From JAPLHV01 sp964464245 (lineage in GTDB: Bacteria > Caldisericota > JANLFM01), in NCBI GenBank assembly GCA_964464245.1, contig CAYXFH010000009.1, positions 1 to 6,508 on the forward strand: a DNA stretch of 6,508 nt. The letters run 5' to 3'. Shown here piece after piece: positions 5,125 through 6,508 of the stretch (position 1 is its first letter; each line of letters starts with the position of its first letter). The notes under the pieces were generated by a model. It was not told the origin of the DNA and searched no databases. It saw only the letters and a list, made by a program, of their open reading frames with translations. A program made the position numbers and the translations under genes.

Positions 5125-6508
5125 CGAGAGAAGAGCGTCACTTTCAAACCTTCCATCAAGAGCCCGCTGACCAAAAGAATCACTGCTGTGATCCCCCAAT
5201 CCAGCCAACCCAAAGGGACGGTGGAGAAAGCGCCTTGCAGGGGTGGGAAGTAGATCAAGACCAATTGCAGCAAGAAAGAGAGCAGGCAAGCCCAGAGCAG
5301 GTAACGGTTCTCAAAAAGCTTCATCTTCCAGGTAGGTATTCGCTCGGAGCGGGAGAGGAAAGCGAAGAGGAGTTCCAATGAGACGATGGTGGTGAAGGCC
5401 ATCGTCTCGGCCTTGCCCACGCCAGCTTGGGCTCCCCAGAGGAAAGCGAGCAAGGCGCCGGCAGCCATGATCGCTGCTGCCACGCCGATCCGCAGAAAAA
5501 GGGGCCGGGTGAAGACGCCCTGCGTGCGCGAGCGGGGGGGACGGCCCATGACATCCTTTTCGGGTGGATCCATACCCAATGCCAGAGCAGGAAAACCATC
5601 GGTGACCAGGTTCATCCAGAGGATCTGGGGAGCGGTCAACAATGGACCCATCTTGGGGAAGAGGAGGAAACCCAGAAACACCGCCAGCACTTCCGCCATA
5701 TTGCAGGAGAGGAGGAAAGCCAGGAATTTCTTGATGTTGGTGAAGATAGTGCGCCCTTCTTCGACGGCCGAGACGATGGTGGCGAAATTATCATCAGTAA
5801 GGATCATGTCGGCCGTTTCCTTGGTGACGTCAGTGCCGGTGATCCCCATCGCTATGCCGATGTCGGCCCGCTTCAGGGCGGGCGCGTCGTTCACTCCATC
5901 GCCCGTCATGGCCACCACATGGCCCAGCTTCTGGTAGGTCTCCATAATGCGGACCTTGTCCTCCGGCGAGACACGCGCGTAGACGGAGAGGTTGGGAGCC
6001 CTCTTGGCCAATTCTTCATCGGTGAGCGCTGCTAACTCGGCCCCGGTGAGAGCCTGGTTCTCTCCCTCCAGGAGGCGCAACTGACCCCCGATGGCAGTGG
6101 CCGTCAAGAGGTGGTCTCCAGTGATCATGACCGGTTTGATCCCGGCTCGACGACAGGTCTCGATAGCCTCACGAGCTTCGCTGCGGGCTGGGTCGCGCAT
6201 GGCCGCCAGTCCGTAGAAAACCAGGTTATCCTCCAATGTCTTCGGTTCCGGGCAAGAGTGAAGAGGCAGCGTTTTTCCAGCGATAGCCAGCACGCGCAAC
6301 CCCTCCCGTGCGTATTCCTCGTTGCGTGTTTGAATGGCTTGCCGCATGGTAGATCGAAGGGGCAGCGATTGGCCATCCTCCCACACCGCAGTGCAGAGAT
6401 CCAAGAGAATATCCGGCGCGCCCTTGGAAAACACCTCGATCGTCTCTGGGAAAGCGAAGGCGGTGGTCATTCGCTTGCGATCGCTGGAGAAGGGAACCTC
6501 GGCGATTC
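5112..6508 (-). CDS. P2A-type (SERCA-like) Ca2+-transporting ATPase, C-terminal part only
   Basis: The open frame enters from the right edge (in-frame codons from 6506, EVPFSSDRKRM, the usual IPFSS-RKRM motif of the nucleotide domain), so the Met at 6470 is not a start. The N-terminus, M1-M4 and DKTGT phosphorylation loop lie outside. Numbering from that Met: FSKGAPD (14-20) in the N domain; DP 93-94, MITGDH (115-120) and MTGDGVNDAPAL (188-199) in the P domain; then membrane helices M5-M10. Residues that bind Ca2+ in SERCA are kept: Asn257 and Glu260 in M5 (SCNMAE), Asn287, Thr290 and Asp291 in M6 (NLVTDG), Glu366 in M8 (SLEL). Such pumps use ATP to export Ca2+. Visible part is 464 residues, about half the usual length. 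The last two codons and TAG lie within the repeat at 5057-5124. Confidence 0.93.
   Translation of the reverse strand, partial: IAEVPFSSDRKRMTTAFAFPETIEVFSKGAPDILLDLCTAVWEDGQSLPLRSTMRQAIQTRNEEYAREGLRVLAIAGKTLPLHSCPEPKTLEDNLVFYGLAAMRDPARSEAREAIETCRRAGIKPVMITGDHLLTATAIGGQLRLLEGENQALTGAELAALTDEELAKRAPNLSVYARVSPEDKVRIMETYQKLGHVVAMTGDGVNDAPALKRADIGIAMGITGTDVTKETADMILTDDNFATIVSAVEEGRTIFTNIKKFLAFLLSCNMAEVLAVFLGFLLFPKMGPLLTAPQILWMNLVTDGFPALALGMDPPEKDVMGRPPRSRTQGVFTRPLFLRIGVAAAIMAAGALLAFLWGAQAGVGKAETMAFTTIVSLELLFAFLSRSERIPTWKMKLFENRYLLWACLLSFLLQLVLIYFPPLQGAFSTVPLGWLDWGITAVILLVSGLLMEGLKVTLFSRLSS

Noticed and set aside
4990..5289. Minus-strand 99-codon and plus-strand 62-codon frames across the repeat
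   Set aside because: They run through the tandem repeat and neighbouring gene ends; their translation is that of the repeat, with no start-site support.
5386..6035. Two long plus-strand frames of 183 and 202 codons
   Set aside because: Both are antisense to conserved ATPase motifs, overlap each other, and have low-complexity translations without domains.
5112..6470. Complete small ATPase starting at Met 6470
   Set aside because: The frame continues upstream to the window edge through a conserved EVPFSSDRKRM motif, so this Met is internal and the gene is cut by the window.

Overview
The window looks like a piece of a bacterial chromosome of moderately high GC, gene-dense, with no phage or transposase genes. 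It holds six protein genes and one tRNA gene. The encoded CCA end on the tRNA, the Shine-Dalgarno sites, the lipobox and the signal peptide are all bacterial. The mix of a TPM-domain protein, a lipoprotein thioredoxin, a GT39-type membrane glycosyltransferase, a zinc-ribbon protein and a palindromic repeat rich in GGGCGGGTTT would fit Chloroflexota or a neighbouring environmental phylum. That placement is a weak inference from gene style, not from a marker gene.

Layout, left to right. (1) 1-1281, minus: the first 427 residues of a secreted/membrane TPM-domain protein with a long helical tail; it runs off the left edge. (2) 1408-1483, minus: tRNA-Arg(CCG), with a T-run after it. (3) 1523-2089, plus: a TlpA/ResA-like thioredoxin lipoprotein, closed by a strong hairpin terminator at 2107-2137 that probably also serves the converging gene. 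(4) 2159-4339, minus: two genes 15 bp apart, a GT39/PMT-like polytopic glycosyltransferase (upstream) followed by a cytosolic protein with seven cysteine pairs and a bacterial PH-like domain. (5) 4338-5054, plus: a DPM1-like family 2 glycosyltransferase, head-to-head with the GT39 gene so that the two predicted ATG codons share a CATG. (6) 5057-5124: two tandem copies of a 34-bp palindrome-bearing repeat that fills the convergent gap. (7) 5112-6508, minus: the C-terminal part of a P2A (SERCA-like) calcium-transporting ATPase, cut by the right edge.

Functionally, the clearest unit is the divergent pair at 4338. Enzymes like the family 2 protein charge a polyprenyl phosphate with a hexose on the cytosolic face, and enzymes like the GT39 protein use such lipid-linked sugars on the outer face. 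The two are therefore probably steps of one surface-glycosylation route. The other genes (redox lipoprotein, TPM protein, Ca2+ pump) are all envelope-related but show no direct link to each other.

I see no strong evidence for a wholly new system. The points most worth a second look are the overlapping start codons with possible leaderless expression, the tandem repeat that supplies the ATPase stop codon, the cysteine-pair/PH protein in an apparent operon with GT39, and the unusually long cytosolic helical tail of the TPM protein.
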